Shown: positions 17,035 to 24,971 of the stretch, piece by piece
How the letters are laid out: the number at the start of each line of letters is the position of its first letter
How positions within the stretch are numbered: the first letter of the stretch is position 1
From: Collinsella aerofaciens
GTDB taxonomy: Bacteria; Actinomycetota; Coriobacteriia; Coriobacteriales; Coriobacteriaceae
Assembly: GCA_008680965.1 (NCBI GenBank)
Contig: NAKE01000001.1
Coordinates: 248,001-312,000 of the forward strand
Direction of reading: 5' to 3'
Length of the DNA: 64,000 nt
Notes under the pieces: generated by a model
What the model was told of the DNA's origin: nothing
Seen by the model: only the letters and a program-made list of their open reading frames with translations
Databases searched by the model: none
Made by a program: the position numbers and the translations under genes

Positions 17035-19065
17035 CTACAGCTCGTTGGCCGCGTGATATGCCGTGCGGATGGCGCTGGCAATGTCGGCGGTTCGCTCGCC
17101 CGAGCAGTCGCCCACGCAGGTCACGGGCACCGTCACGCCGTCCAGGTCAAACGCGTTGGCCTTGGAACCCACGGCCATCACCACGTAATCGCAGGCGATC
17201 TTCACCGGCTCCTCGGCGCCGTCCTCGGTGGTGCGAATGGCCTCCACGCCCTCATCAGTAATGGCGGTCAGGCGGGTCTTCACGTGCTGCTCCACGTTAT
17301 GCTCGGCAAAGTCGCTCATAATCAGCGGCAGAATGGTCTCGGACTCGCCCGCGGCAATCTTATCGAGCATCTCCACGATCGCTACCTCGCAGCCATGCTG
17401 CAGCAGGTACTCGGCAGTCTCGGTGCCCACCAGGCCACCGCCAATAACGGCGACGCGGCCCGTAAGCTCCACCTTGCCGGCCAGCACGTCCCAGCTCGAG
17501 ACAACCTTCTCCGAATTGGCACCCGGAACGGGGATGACCACGTCGTGCGCGCCCACGGCCACAATCGCGGCGTCGGCGGCGTTGAGGTCCTCAGCGGTAG
17601 CGGCATGGTTGAGCTCAACCTTCACGCCCAGGCCGGGCAGAATCTTCTCGTAGTACTCGACCGAGCGCATGATCTCGTCCTTGCGCGGAGGCGCGGCCGC
17701 CAGCACAATCTGGCCGCCCAGATGATCGCTCGCCTCGTAGACGGTCACGTCGTAGCCGCGCTTGGCCGCCACGCGCGCGGCCTCCAGGCCGGCAATACCG
17801 CCGCCCACCACGGCGATCTTCTTATCGCCCTCGCCCGGCTTGATGGCGATGGTCGCCTCGTCGCCGTTCTCGGCATTAAGCACGCACGAGATGTACTTGC
17901 GGTTTTGAATCGCGTCGACACAGCCCTTATTGCAGTTGAGGCACTCGCGAATGGGCTCGCCCGTGGCGGCCTTCAGCGCAATGTCGGGGTCGCACATGAG
18001 CGAGCGGCCATAGGCGACGATGTCGGCAGAGCCATCCTCCAGGATCTTCTCGCCGGCCTCGACCGAGACCACGCGGCCGACGGTTGCCACCGGCACGGAG
18101 ACCAGGGCCTTGACGCGCTCGGCCACGGGCAGCGTCCAGTTGTAGGGCATGGCGCCCATGGGCGGAATGGTGTCGCCCATGTTGCCGGTGTGATTTGCCT
18201 GTGCAACCTGGATCATGTCGATGCCCGCGCTCTCGAGCAGCTTGGCAAACTCGCAGGCCTCGTCGGGCTGCAGGCCGCCCTTACCGCGCGGCGTGCCGTC
18301 GGGGTTCTCCATGATCACGGGGAGCTTGTACTCCACCATCAGCTGCGGCGCGGCTTCCTTAATGGCAGCGACGACCTCGAGCGCATAGCGAACGCGGTTC
18401 TCGAACGAGCCACCGTACTCGTCGGTGCGCTTGTTGAGGATGGCCGAGCACAGCGAACCCACCAGGCGGTCGCCGTGGACCTCGATGGCGTCGATTCCGG
18501 CCTGCTGCGCGCGAGCGGCCGAGGCAGCGATAGCCTCCTTGATCTGGGTGAGCTGCTCTACGCTCGCCTCGTTCACGAAGTGCTGCATATCGTGGTGCAG
18601 CTTGGCATAGGCCTGTTTGCGGATCTCGTTGGACTCGGCCATCTTGGCGGCAAAGGTCTCCTCGTCACCGGCGGCCTTGGCTTCCTGCGCGGCCTTGGCG
18701 GCGGCCATGGATCCCATGACCATGCGGCCGACGCCGGGCACGTCGTACTCGGGGTGGAACAGCTGCAGCGCGACCTTGGCACCGTGCTTGTGGACGGCGT
18801 CGGCCAGCGCCTTAAACGTGGGGATCTGGGCGTCGGTCGCCAGCTTGGGCGTGGGGCTTGCGGTCATAACGGGAGCGACGTCGCCGATGACGATGTAGCT
18901 CACGCCGCCACGGGCCAGGCGCTCGTAAAAAGCCAGGCTACGCTCGCCAATGGAACCGTCGCGCTCCTCGTAGCCGGTGGTAAGCGGCGGGAACATAATG
19001 CGGTTCTTGAGCTCAAGGGGGCCAACCGTAATGGGCTGGAGCAGCTTGGATGCAGGTGCGGTCAT
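17035..19065 (-). CDS. Old-yellow-enzyme family FMN/[4Fe-4S]/FAD NAD(P)H-dependent reductase
   Basis: The product has 676 residues and the domain order of 2,4-dienoyl-CoA reductase, trimethylamine dehydrogenase and BaiCD/BaiH-type enzymes. A TIM-barrel FMN domain (about 10-350) starts at PITVGPLELKNRIMFPP. A 4Fe-4S site reads C-L-N-C-N-K-G-C with a further Cys 11 residues on. A C-terminal FAD/NAD(P) region (about 395-676) has GGGIAGLEAARVAAKRGYDV and GGGLVGTETAEYL dinucleotide motifs. The substrate cannot be read from sequence; enoate, bile-acid and enoyl-CoA reduction are all known in the family. The start at 19065 is preferred over the in-frame ATG at 19071 because AGAGAGGA ends directly against the latter but sits 7 nt from the former. 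It stands alone, with the alternating repeat array upstream. Confidence 0.88.
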   Translation of the reverse strand: MTAPASKLLQPITVGPLELKNRIMFPPLTTGYEERDGSIGERSLAFYERLARGGVSYIVIGDVAPVMTASPTPKLATDAQIPTFKALADAVHKHGAKVALQLFHPEYDVPGVGRMVMGSMAAAKAAQEAKAAGDEETFAAKMAESNEIRKQAYAKLHHDMQHFVNEASVEQLTQIKEAIAASAARAQQAGIDAIEVHGDRLVGSLCSAILNKRTDEYGGSFENRVRYALEVVAAIKEAAPQLMVEYKLPVIMENPDGTPRGKGGLQPDEACEFAKLLESAGIDMIQVAQANHTGNMGDTIPPMGAMPYNWTLPVAERVKALVSVPVATVGRVVSVEAGEKILEDGSADIVAYGRSLMCDPDIALKAATGEPIRECLNCNKGCVDAIQNRKYISCVLNAENGDEATIAIKPGEGDKKIAVVGGGIAGLEAARVAAKRGYDVTVYEASDHLGGQIVLAAAPPRKDEIMRSVEYYEKILPGLGVKVELNHAATAEDLNAADAAIVAVGAHDVVIPVPGANSEKVVSSWDVLAGKVELTGRVAVIGGGLVGTETAEYLLQHGCEVAIVEMLDKIAAGESETILPLIMSDFAEHNVEQHVKTRLTAITDEGVEAIRTTEDGAEEPVKIACDYVVMAVGSKANAFDLDGVTVPVTCVGDCSGERTADIASAIRTAYHAANEL

Positions 19066-19202
19066 GGACATTCCTCTCTTGTAGGCGCGGCGGCGATGAT
19101 GCCACGTAGTTGTCTAGAGGATATGGCATGAGAGCACGGCGGCACAACGAAAATCGGCGAAAATCAGGTGACGGCAGGTGGATGGGACGGGGCGGCCCGT
19201 CG

Positions 19203-19668
19203 GTTTGTCTCAATCTGTAACAGTTACTCGGCAAAAACCGGGTCTTGCTGTTACAGATCAAGACAAACGGGCGCGGTCCGTCGGAAAATCTCGATCTGTA
19301 ACACTTACAGACCAAAAACGACCCTAGATGTTACAAATCGAGACGAACAAATTCGGTCCGACCAAACATCTCAATCTGTAACATCTAGGCCCACTTTTGG
19401 CCCCTACCTGTTACAGATCGGGACAACGGGAACCGTCCCAACAAAATGTCTCGATCTGTAACATCCATCGGCCAAAAACGACCCCAGGTGTTACAGATCA
19501 AGACAAACCAAACCCGCCTGCTAGAAAATCTCAATCTGTAACAACAACTCGGCAAAATCCGTCCCTCGTGTTACAGATTTAGACAAACAAAGATCGTCCT
19601 GCCGAAACATCTCGATCTGTAACACCTAGCCGCCCAAATCGGGTCCAGATGTTACAGATCGAGATTTT
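19203..19668. repeat. Array of 12 alternately inverted 15-bp repeats (six hairpin units, 80-81 bp pitch)
   Basis: TCTCRATCTGTAACA starts at 19208, 19289, 19369, 19449, 19529 and 19610, so the pitch is 81, 80, 80, 80, 81 bp. Each copy is followed after 25 bp (26 in unit 1) by its reverse complement TGTTACAGATYRAGA, and then after about 25 bp by the next copy. The motif therefore alternates in orientation about every 40 bp. Within-unit spacers share a core like CGGCCAAAAACGACCCC; between-unit spacers often hold CGGTCCG. There is no gene in 19066-19753. A second array of the same motif lies at 36836-37056. Confidence 0.95.
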
Positions 19669-19753
19669 GTTTGGGAAGTTGAGAACTGGGTCGAAAACAT
19701 TGATCCGCAATAACAAAAAAGCTCGCCGGCTAGGCCGACGAGCTGCAAGTTCT

Positions 19754-19830
19754 TGGTCGCGGGGGCAGGATTTGAACCTACGACCTCCGGGTTATGAGCC
19801 CGGCGAGCTACCAGACTGCTCCACCCCGCA
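19754..19830 (-). tRNA. Initiator tRNA-fMet (CAT)
   Basis: The gene is 77 nt and folds as a full cloverleaf. The anticodon loop is CTCATAA (anticodon CAU). The anticodon stem carries the three consecutive G:C pairs diagnostic of initiators, and the D stem has A11-U24. CCA is encoded. Acceptor pair 1:72 reads U-G instead of the C-A mismatch of Escherichia coli, which is also a weak pair. Confidence 0.95.
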
Positions 19831-20026
19831 ATGTCTGGGCGCCTCATGTGCGCAAGAAAGAATATTACGTGGGAGTTCGGTAAACAGCAAGGAAAATCTC
19901 GTAGAGCATAATTCCTTCATATTTAAACCCCTCAGCCCATATCACCGTGAACAAATCGCAGCCTAGCGCCGTCGGCGGCGCGTATACAATGGTGCGCGTC
20001 CTTTTACGCCGACACCTGGAGTAGAC

Positions 20027-20800
20027 ATGCTGCTCGCTATCGATATGGGAAACACGCAGACGGCCATGGGTCTGTTTGACGGAAACGAGCTGGTGCAGTC
20101 GTGGCGCATGCCCACCGACCGCTCCTATACCGCCGACGAGATCCATGTGCGCCTGATGGGTTTCTTTAAGATGTACGGCCTTTCGCTCGACGCGGTCGAC
20201 GCAATCGCCTTTGCGGGCGTGGTGCCGCAGCTCTCGCGCGAGTGGCACGCCGTGGCCGACCGCATTGCCGCGGACGCCATCGTCATCGGGCCGCAGACGG
20301 CCGCCGTAACCAAGCTGCGCGCGGCGCGCCCCCAGGCCGTAGGTGCCGATCGCGTCGCCAACGCCGTTGCGGCCGAGACTTTCTACGGCGCGCCGGCGAT
20401 CGTGGTGGACTTTGGCACCGCGACCAATATCGACGTCATCGATAAGGACGGTTATTACATTGGCGGAGCGATCGCGCCGGGCATCCGCATCTCCATGGAC
20501 GCGCTTGCCGCCCGTGCCGCCAAGCTCGCCAGCGTTCCGCTCGAGGCGCCGGAGCACGCCATCGGCCGCGATACCGAGGAGTGCATCAAGGTCGGCGCCG
20601 TAACGGGCGCCGCCGCCATGGCCGAGGGCTTGGTCGCGCGCATGAAGCGCGAGCTGGGCCGCGAGGACGCCACCGTTATCGCCACGGGCGGTCTCGCCGG
20701 CATCGTCGCCGATTCGACCGATGCCTTCGACGTGGTCGACGGACAGCTCACCATCAAGGGCATCTGCGAAATCTACCGCCGCATGCAGGAGCTGGGGTAA
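20027..20800 (+). CDS. coaX: Type III pantothenate kinase CoaX
   Basis: The product (257 residues) phosphorylates pantothenate in the first step of coenzyme A synthesis in the cytoplasm. Family marks are visible: the N-terminal phosphate loop DMGNTQTAMGLFDG (residues 5-18), a central DFGTATNIDVI, GGAIAPGIRIS with the adenosine-binding glycine pair, and IATGGLAGIV near the end. The length is normal for CoaX. It is monocistronic on the plus strand, about 200 bp beyond the tRNA gene, with a TACAAT -10-like box at 19985-19990. A perfect 20-bp-arm hairpin (20856-20898) and then an IS3-family element lie downstream. Confidence 0.95.
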   Translation: MLLAIDMGNTQTAMGLFDGNELVQSWRMPTDRSYTADEIHVRLMGFFKMYGLSLDAVDAIAFAGVVPQLSREWHAVADRIAADAIVIGPQTAAVTKLRAARPQAVGADRVANAVAAETFYGAPAIVVDFGTATNIDVIDKDGYYIGGAIAPGIRISMDALAARAAKLASVPLEAPEHAIGRDTEECIKVGAVTGAAAMAEGLVARMKRELGREDATVIATGGLAGIVADSTDAFDVVDGQLTIKGICEIYRRMQELG

Positions 20801-20855
20801 GACGGGGCTTAAGTCGAGCACGCCCGATGTCACAGCCCCGCAAACGTTCGCCAAG

Positions 20856-20898
20856 CCTATTCCTCAAAATCGAAATTTTTTCGATTTTGAGGAATAGG
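20856..20898. repeat. Perfect 20-bp inverted repeat downstream of coaX
   Basis: CCTATTCCTCAAAATCGAAA at 20856-20875 is repeated in reverse complement at 20879-20898, around a loop of three T. No T run follows the stem on either strand, so it is not a classical intrinsic terminator, but it may end coaX transcription. Confidence 0.85.
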
Positions 20899-20991
20899 AC
20901 CGAGATGCCGCTCCACAGTCACGCAAAAGCCCTCCCCGGTGCAGTGAACTGCCTCCCATTTCTTGGACATGAGAAATGGGAGGCTTTCTTT

Positions 20992-21483
20992 ATGCGCGTT
21001 GATTTGAGGGTGAAGCATGATGTCGAGACCAGGAAGGCGGCCATAGGGCTCTTCGAGCTCGGACACGGGTATAAATCTGCCGCGATTGCCCTTTCGCTTC
21101 CCGCGGAAGCCGTGAGAAGATGGCAGGAGATATACCGCGCATTCGGGAGCGAGGTGCTGCTGCGCATGGACGGAAAGCAGGGCAGGTACACATACGAGCA
21201 GAAGGTCGCCGCCGCCTCCGCCGTCGTCGACGGCGGCATGACGAAGACCGAGGCGATGGCGGCGTTCGGCATAATGTCGATGTCGCCGCTCAAGAAGTGG
21301 TGCGCGCTATACCGCGAGGGCGGCGCGGAGGCCCTGCGCCCGAGGCCCAAGGGCCGGCCGAGCGGTTCCAGGGCGAGGCCGCGGACCCGCGAGGAGGAGC
21401 TCGAGGAGCGGTGCCGTAGGCTCGAGGCCGAGGTGGCCTACCTAAAAAAATTACGCGCCCTGGTCGAGAGGGACGGGCTCTGA
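20992..21483 (+). CDS. IS3-family transposase OrfA (helix-turn-helix)
   Basis: The product has 163 residues. Two helix-turn-helix-like regions are visible: AAIGLFELGHGYKSAAIALS near the start, then TKTEAMAAFGIMSMSPLKKW. A basic linker (PKGRPSGSRARPR) and a leucine-zipper-like tail rich in E-L-E-E-R-C follow, which is the usual OrfA plan for binding the terminal repeats and forming dimers. The run of seven A at 21444-21450 reads A-AAA-AAA in this frame, a good -1 slippery site. The -1 frame from that point to OrfB has no stop codon, so an OrfAB fusion transposase is expected, as in other IS3 elements. The start at 20992 lies 48 bp inside the left end. Confidence 0.92.
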   Translation: MRVDLRVKHDVETRKAAIGLFELGHGYKSAAIALSLPAEAVRRWQEIYRAFGSEVLLRMDGKQGRYTYEQKVAAASAVVDGGMTKTEAMAAFGIMSMSPLKKWCALYREGGAEALRPRPKGRPSGSRARPRTREEELEERCRRLEAEVAYLKKLRALVERDGL

Positions 21484-21506
21484 CCAGGGCGAAGGCCGAA
21501 GCGGTC

Positions 21507-22355
21507 GTGGCCCTGCGCGCCGAGGGGCACGCGCTCGGGCACCTGCTCGCATGCGCCGAGCTCAAGCGGTCGACCTACTACTACGCCCTCGCGCACCCGC
21601 CGAGGCCCACGCGCGCCGAGCTCTGGGAGGCGGCCGCCGAGATCTTCTCGCGCACCGCCAACGGCTGCGGGCACCGGCAGATAGCGATGTGCCTCAGGGC
21701 GGAAGAGGGGGCCGTGATAGCCGACAAGACCGTGCTCAAGATGATGCGCGAGATGGGGATTCGCTGCGGCATCAGACGCGAGACGGCCTACCACAGGTAC
21801 AACTCGTACAGGGGCGTCGTCGGCAGAACGTTCGAGAACGTGATCGCGAGGGATTTCGACGCCGGGGCCCCGTGGCGGAAGCTGGGGACGGACGTCACCG
21901 AGTTCAAGGTGGCTGGCGGTAAGGCCTACTGGGCCCCGACGCTGGACTTCTGCACCAAGGAGATCGTGGCGAGCGACATATCGACCACGCCCGACATGGC
22001 CCAGCAGGCGAGGATGCTCGACGAGCTGCTGTCCAAGATCCCCGAGGGCGTCGCCCCGACCATGCACTCGGACCGGGGCTGGCAGTACCAGCACGCCTCG
22101 TACACATCCAGGCTCGAGGCCGCCGGCATCGTCCAGAGCATGTCCAGGAAGGCGAACTGCATCGACAACGCCGCCACCGAGCAGCTCTTCGGCCACGTCA
22201 AGGACGAGTTCTACAGGGGCCGCGAGTGGAAGACGTTCGAGGATTTCAAACGCGACCTGGAGGAATACATAGTCCACTGGAACACGAGCCGGAGGCAGGT
22301 AAGATTGAAGGGCCTGACCCCGGAGGAGTACCGGAATCAGGCCCTTGCGGCCTAG
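21507..22355 (+). CDS. IS3-family transposase OrfB (DDE integrase core)
   Basis: The open frame gives 282 residues from a GTG, but the natural product is probably the OrfAB fusion made by -1 frameshifting at 21444-21450; the frame is open back to that point. After an HTH_21-type segment (GCGHRQIAMCLRAEEG), the rve integrase core shows the catalytic triad: D in GTDVTEFKV, D in MHSDRGWQYQ and E in NAATEQLFGHVKDE, with the usual D-D-35-E spacing. The C-terminus has YIVHWNTSRRQVRLKGLTP, typical of the family (IS150/IS3 branch). It ends 38 bp before the right end of the element. No internal stop or frameshift is seen. Confidence 0.93.
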   Translation: MALRAEGHALGHLLACAELKRSTYYYALAHPPRPTRAELWEAAAEIFSRTANGCGHRQIAMCLRAEEGAVIADKTVLKMMREMGIRCGIRRETAYHRYNSYRGVVGRTFENVIARDFDAGAPWRKLGTDVTEFKVAGGKAYWAPTLDFCTKEIVASDISTTPDMAQQARMLDELLSKIPEGVAPTMHSDRGWQYQHASYTSRLEAAGIVQSMSRKANCIDNAATEQLFGHVKDEFYRGREWKTFEDFKRDLEEYIVHWNTSRRQVRLKGLTPEEYRNQALAA

Positions 22356-22447
22356 TCGCTATTTAGGGCGTCCAAGATTTGGGGCGCAGTTCACAGGCCG
22401 AGGAGGGCTTCGTTGTCATTGTTATCTATGGACGCGGACGCCTCGCG

Positions 22448-23149
22448 CTACAGCCCGCGAATGCGTACGGCCTCGGGCGGAAACTCCTGCTCGCCGGCAT
22501 CGGTCTTGATGGTCGCACGACCCCAGATGTCCAGGCCCGCAAATACACCAACAGCAAGCGGCAAGCCGCTGGGCGACACCGCCGCAACTTGGCGACCCAG
22601 CAGCGGCACCATGTCGAAGTACTCGCCCAACACGGGGGCCAGCGGACCTGCGGCGCCCTGCGGCGTATTGGCAACAGCCGCCCAGGCGTCCACACGGGTC
22701 AGCACGGCGGCAGACAACTCCTCGACCAGCGCTTCGTCGGCCGCATCCACACCGAGCTCGCTCAATGCCGAACGCTCAATATCCACCGTCACGGCACCGA
22801 ACATGCCCGCAGCACCGGCGCCGCCGTTGACGGTGACGCGCGCGAACGACGTCTCAAACACAGGCGCACCGCACACGATGTCACTCGGCCACTGGATGCC
22901 CACCTTGCCGGCAAGGCCCAGGCCCGGCGTCGACGCCGTGCCCGCGAGCGCGTCCATCATGCCCATCGCCGCCACAAACGGCAGGCCGTGGAAGGCATGC
23001 ATATTCACGTCCGGGCGCACGACCAGCGAAAACGTCAACGACGCCTCGCCCGCGCTCCAAGCGCACCAGCCCGCGGACACACCCTCGCGACCCGCGTCGC
23101 GCGCGGCGTCAAGCTCGGTGCCGGCGGCTACAACATTCATCTCAATCAT
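22448..23149 (-). CDS. Biotin/lipoate protein ligase-like protein (BirA catalytic-domain relative)
   Basis: The product has 233 residues. It fits the BPL/LPL catalytic fold: a probable adenylate-lysine motif GKVGIQWPSDIV corresponds to the KWPND motif of biotin ligases, and the C-terminal part has LGRQVAAVSPSGLPLAVGVF, like the C-domain barrel. The GRGRRGR glycine-arginine loop near the N-terminus is not recognisable (WCAWSAGEASLTF stands in its place), and no N-terminal winged helix is present. It may be a non-regulatory, divergent biotin ligase or have another acyl substrate. The start codon follows the folP-folK stop directly (TAG then ATG), so the two are coupled, which suggests a cofactor operon. 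Its terminator was split by the IS3-family element. Confidence 0.7.
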   Translation of the reverse strand: MIEMNVVAAGTELDAARDAGREGVSAGWCAWSAGEASLTFSLVVRPDVNMHAFHGLPFVAAMGMMDALAGTASTPGLGLAGKVGIQWPSDIVCGAPVFETSFARVTVNGGAGAAGMFGAVTVDIERSALSELGVDAADEALVEELSAAVLTRVDAWAAVANTPQGAAGPLAPVLGEYFDMVPLLGRQVAAVSPSGLPLAVGVFAGLDIWGRATIKTDAGEQEFPPEAVRIRGL

Positions 23150-24877
23150 CTACATACGCCCCAATTCGCCCACGATATGGCCCACGCGGTCCTCGGGCTC
23201 CTTGACCTCGACACCGTTGTAGCGGAAGAACCGCGCCGGGTCGTGCATCAGATCCTCGAGCGGCACCAGTACAAAGTCGCGCTCGCCAATGAGTGGATGC
23301 GGCAGGCGCAGCTTTTTGCCGCCATGGATCTCGCCGTCCATCCACAGCAGGTCCAGGTCGATGGTGCGCGGACCGTTGACCTTGGCCTTCTTGGAGCGGT
23401 CGCGCCCCAGCTCAGCCTCGATCTTCATAAGCTCGTCGAGCAGCACCAGCGGCGCCAGCTCGGTCTTGATCTCGATGACGGCGTTGGCAAACGCATCTTG
23501 GCGCGTCTCGTAGGCCGGCTCGCTCTCGTAGATGCGCGAGCAGTTGGACACGCAGGTGAGCGGAATCTCGGCGATCATGTCGCGTGCGGCGCGGATGTTG
23601 TCGCAACGATGCCCCAGGTTGGAGCCCACGGCCACAAACGCACGGCGCGGCTGCGGCTTGGCGACAGCCCAGTAGCCGTTCAGGAAGTGCGCAAAGCCAG
23701 TGACGTCGTGCACGCGCACGATGTTGGCACCGGCCTGGATAGCGCCCAGGCATACGCCAAACGTGGCGGCATCGCGCGCGGCGGCCTCGGTCACGCCCGA
23801 GACGGCGCCCACAAAACGCTTGCGCGACACGGCGCACATGAGCGGATAGCCCAGCGACGCCATCTTGGCGGTCTCACGCTGGATGACGATATCCTCGTTG
23901 GCCGTCTTGCCAAAGCCCGGGCCGGGATCGATGCAGATGCGGTCGCGCGACACGCCGGCATGGATGAGCGTGCGGGCCTGGTCGGACAGAAAGCCCATGA
24001 CACGGCGCATGATGGGCGCCGAATCAGGCAGGGTAAAGCGGCGGAGCTGCGAGGTGGGCACGTAGGCTTCCTCGCGGCGGGCACTGCGGCGCATCATGGC
24101 TGCCAGGTGGTCATTGGGCTCCGGCGCGGGCTCAGGGGTCGCGACGGCCTCGGCGACAGGGATAGCCTGCTCGGCGGCCGGTGCCTCCTGCTTCTGCTCG
24201 TCCGTAGGCTCGGGTGCAGGCTCCGGATCGCCGAACGGCAGCGAGGGCTGCACCACGCCACCCGGGAGCTTTGCCTCCGTCTTGGGCTCGCCCAGCAACT
24301 TGCCACGGCGACGGCGGGCAGGCTTCTCGGCCTCGCGCGCAGCCTCGGCGGCCGCCTCGCGCGCCTTTTCGGCAACAAACGCCGCGGCCGAGGTATCGAG
24401 CTGCACCGTTGCATGCGCGCGCGTAGGCGCCGCGACCTCACCGGCATGCATCACGATGACGCCGCAGGTGCTCGTCGCGACAAACTCGACCATCTTGGGG
24501 TCGGTGAAGCCCGTCACGTCGTTGACGATCGAGGCGCCGCAGCGCACGGCCGCCTTGGCAACCGCCACGTGGCGCGTGTCGATCGAGACGATGGCACCCT
24601 CTTTGGCCAGCGCGCGTACCACGGGCAGCACGCGGCGAGCCTCCTCGTCGGGGTTGACCGGGGTAAAGCCAGGACGCGTGGACTCGCCGCCCACGTCGAT
24701 GATGTCGGCACCGGCGTCGAGCATCGCCAGGCCGTACTCGATGGCGGCATCCGGGTCGAAGTGCTCACCGCCATCGCTAAACGAATCGGGCGTCACGTTG
24801 AGGACGCCCATGATGCGCGGGCGGTCAAAGCTGAGCTCGTACTTTCCGCACCGCCATGTCTTGCTATCGTTCGCCAT
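23150..24877 (-). CDS. folP-folK: Bifunctional dihydropteroate synthase / HPPK (FolP-FolK fusion) with a large insert
   Basis: The 575-residue product makes 7,8-dihydropteroate from hydroxymethyl-dihydropterin and p-aminobenzoate (folate synthesis). DHPS motifs: IMGVLNVTPDSFSDGG (22-37), DVGGESTRPG (61-70), ISIDTR-like VSIDTR (97-102), IDPGPGFGKT (316-325) and VSRKRFVG (350-357). HPPK occupies about 413-575: VAVGSNLG, GRDRSKKAKVNGPRTIDLDL and LPHPLIGERDF. The usual gene order in fused forms is HPPK-DHPS; here DHPS comes first. About 140 residues (roughly 148-290) of Ala/Glu/Pro-rich and Arg-rich sequence interrupt the DHPS barrel between VMH and MGFL. ATG 24877 is chosen because AGGAGG lies 6 nt upstream; ATG 24883 abuts it. 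Confidence 0.93.
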   Translation of the reverse strand: MANDSKTWRCGKYELSFDRPRIMGVLNVTPDSFSDGGEHFDPDAAIEYGLAMLDAGADIIDVGGESTRPGFTPVNPDEEARRVLPVVRALAKEGAIVSIDTRHVAVAKAAVRCGASIVNDVTGFTDPKMVEFVATSTCGVIVMHAGEVAAPTRAHATVQLDTSAAAFVAEKAREAAAEAAREAEKPARRRRGKLLGEPKTEAKLPGGVVQPSLPFGDPEPAPEPTDEQKQEAPAAEQAIPVAEAVATPEPAPEPNDHLAAMMRRSARREEAYVPTSQLRRFTLPDSAPIMRRVMGFLSDQARTLIHAGVSRDRICIDPGPGFGKTANEDIVIQRETAKMASLGYPLMCAVSRKRFVGAVSGVTEAAARDAATFGVCLGAIQAGANIVRVHDVTGFAHFLNGYWAVAKPQPRRAFVAVGSNLGHRCDNIRAARDMIAEIPLTCVSNCSRIYESEPAYETRQDAFANAVIEIKTELAPLVLLDELMKIEAELGRDRSKKAKVNGPRTIDLDLLWMDGEIHGGKKLRLPHPLIGERDFVLVPLEDLMHDPARFFRYNGVEVKEPEDRVGHIVGELGRM

Positions 24878-24971
24878 GAACATCCTCCTAAAATGCCCGC
24901 GCCGCCGCGCTTGGGCGCTGGCGGCGGGGTCGCTTTGCAATCAGTCTTTCTATTGTATCCGCGTACACGGG

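Larger units (their letters stand above)
20945..22393 (+). mobile_element. IS3-family insertion sequence, complete, 1449 bp
   Basis: Imperfect terminal inverted repeats of 24 bp (TGAACTGC....TTGGAC) match at about 20 positions. They lie at 20945-20968 and 22370-22393. The 3-bp direct repeat CAG at 20942-20944 and 22394-22396 is the target duplication, as expected for this family. Two overlapping-frame genes (orfA, orfB) lie between the ends with a slippery A-run, and both appear intact, so the element may be active. Confidence 0.93.
20925..22410 (-). terminator. Intrinsic terminator split by the IS3-family insertion
   Basis: The left half at 20925-20939 and the right half at 22397-22410 are complementary (AAGCCCTCC pairs with GGAGGGCTT). 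Without the element they form a hairpin with a short CTGCA-containing loop and, on the minus strand, a TTTT tail. It would have terminated the ligase-like gene at 22448. The element sits exactly in the loop. Confidence 0.75.

Noticed and set aside
17053..19131. A 692-codon open frame on the plus strand opposite the flavin reductase gene
   Set aside because: It mirrors the codon pattern of the real gene; its translation is low-complexity (H/G/L/A-rich) with no family, and long antisense frames are expected at this GC content.
19203..19668. CRISPR array
   Set aside because: Repeats alternate in orientation, are only 15 bp, and no cas gene is present; spacers of one class resemble each other.
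20856..20898. Terminal inverted repeat of a mobile element beside coaX
   Set aside because: Both arms are adjacent with a 3-nt loop and no target duplication was found; it is a hairpin, not an element end.
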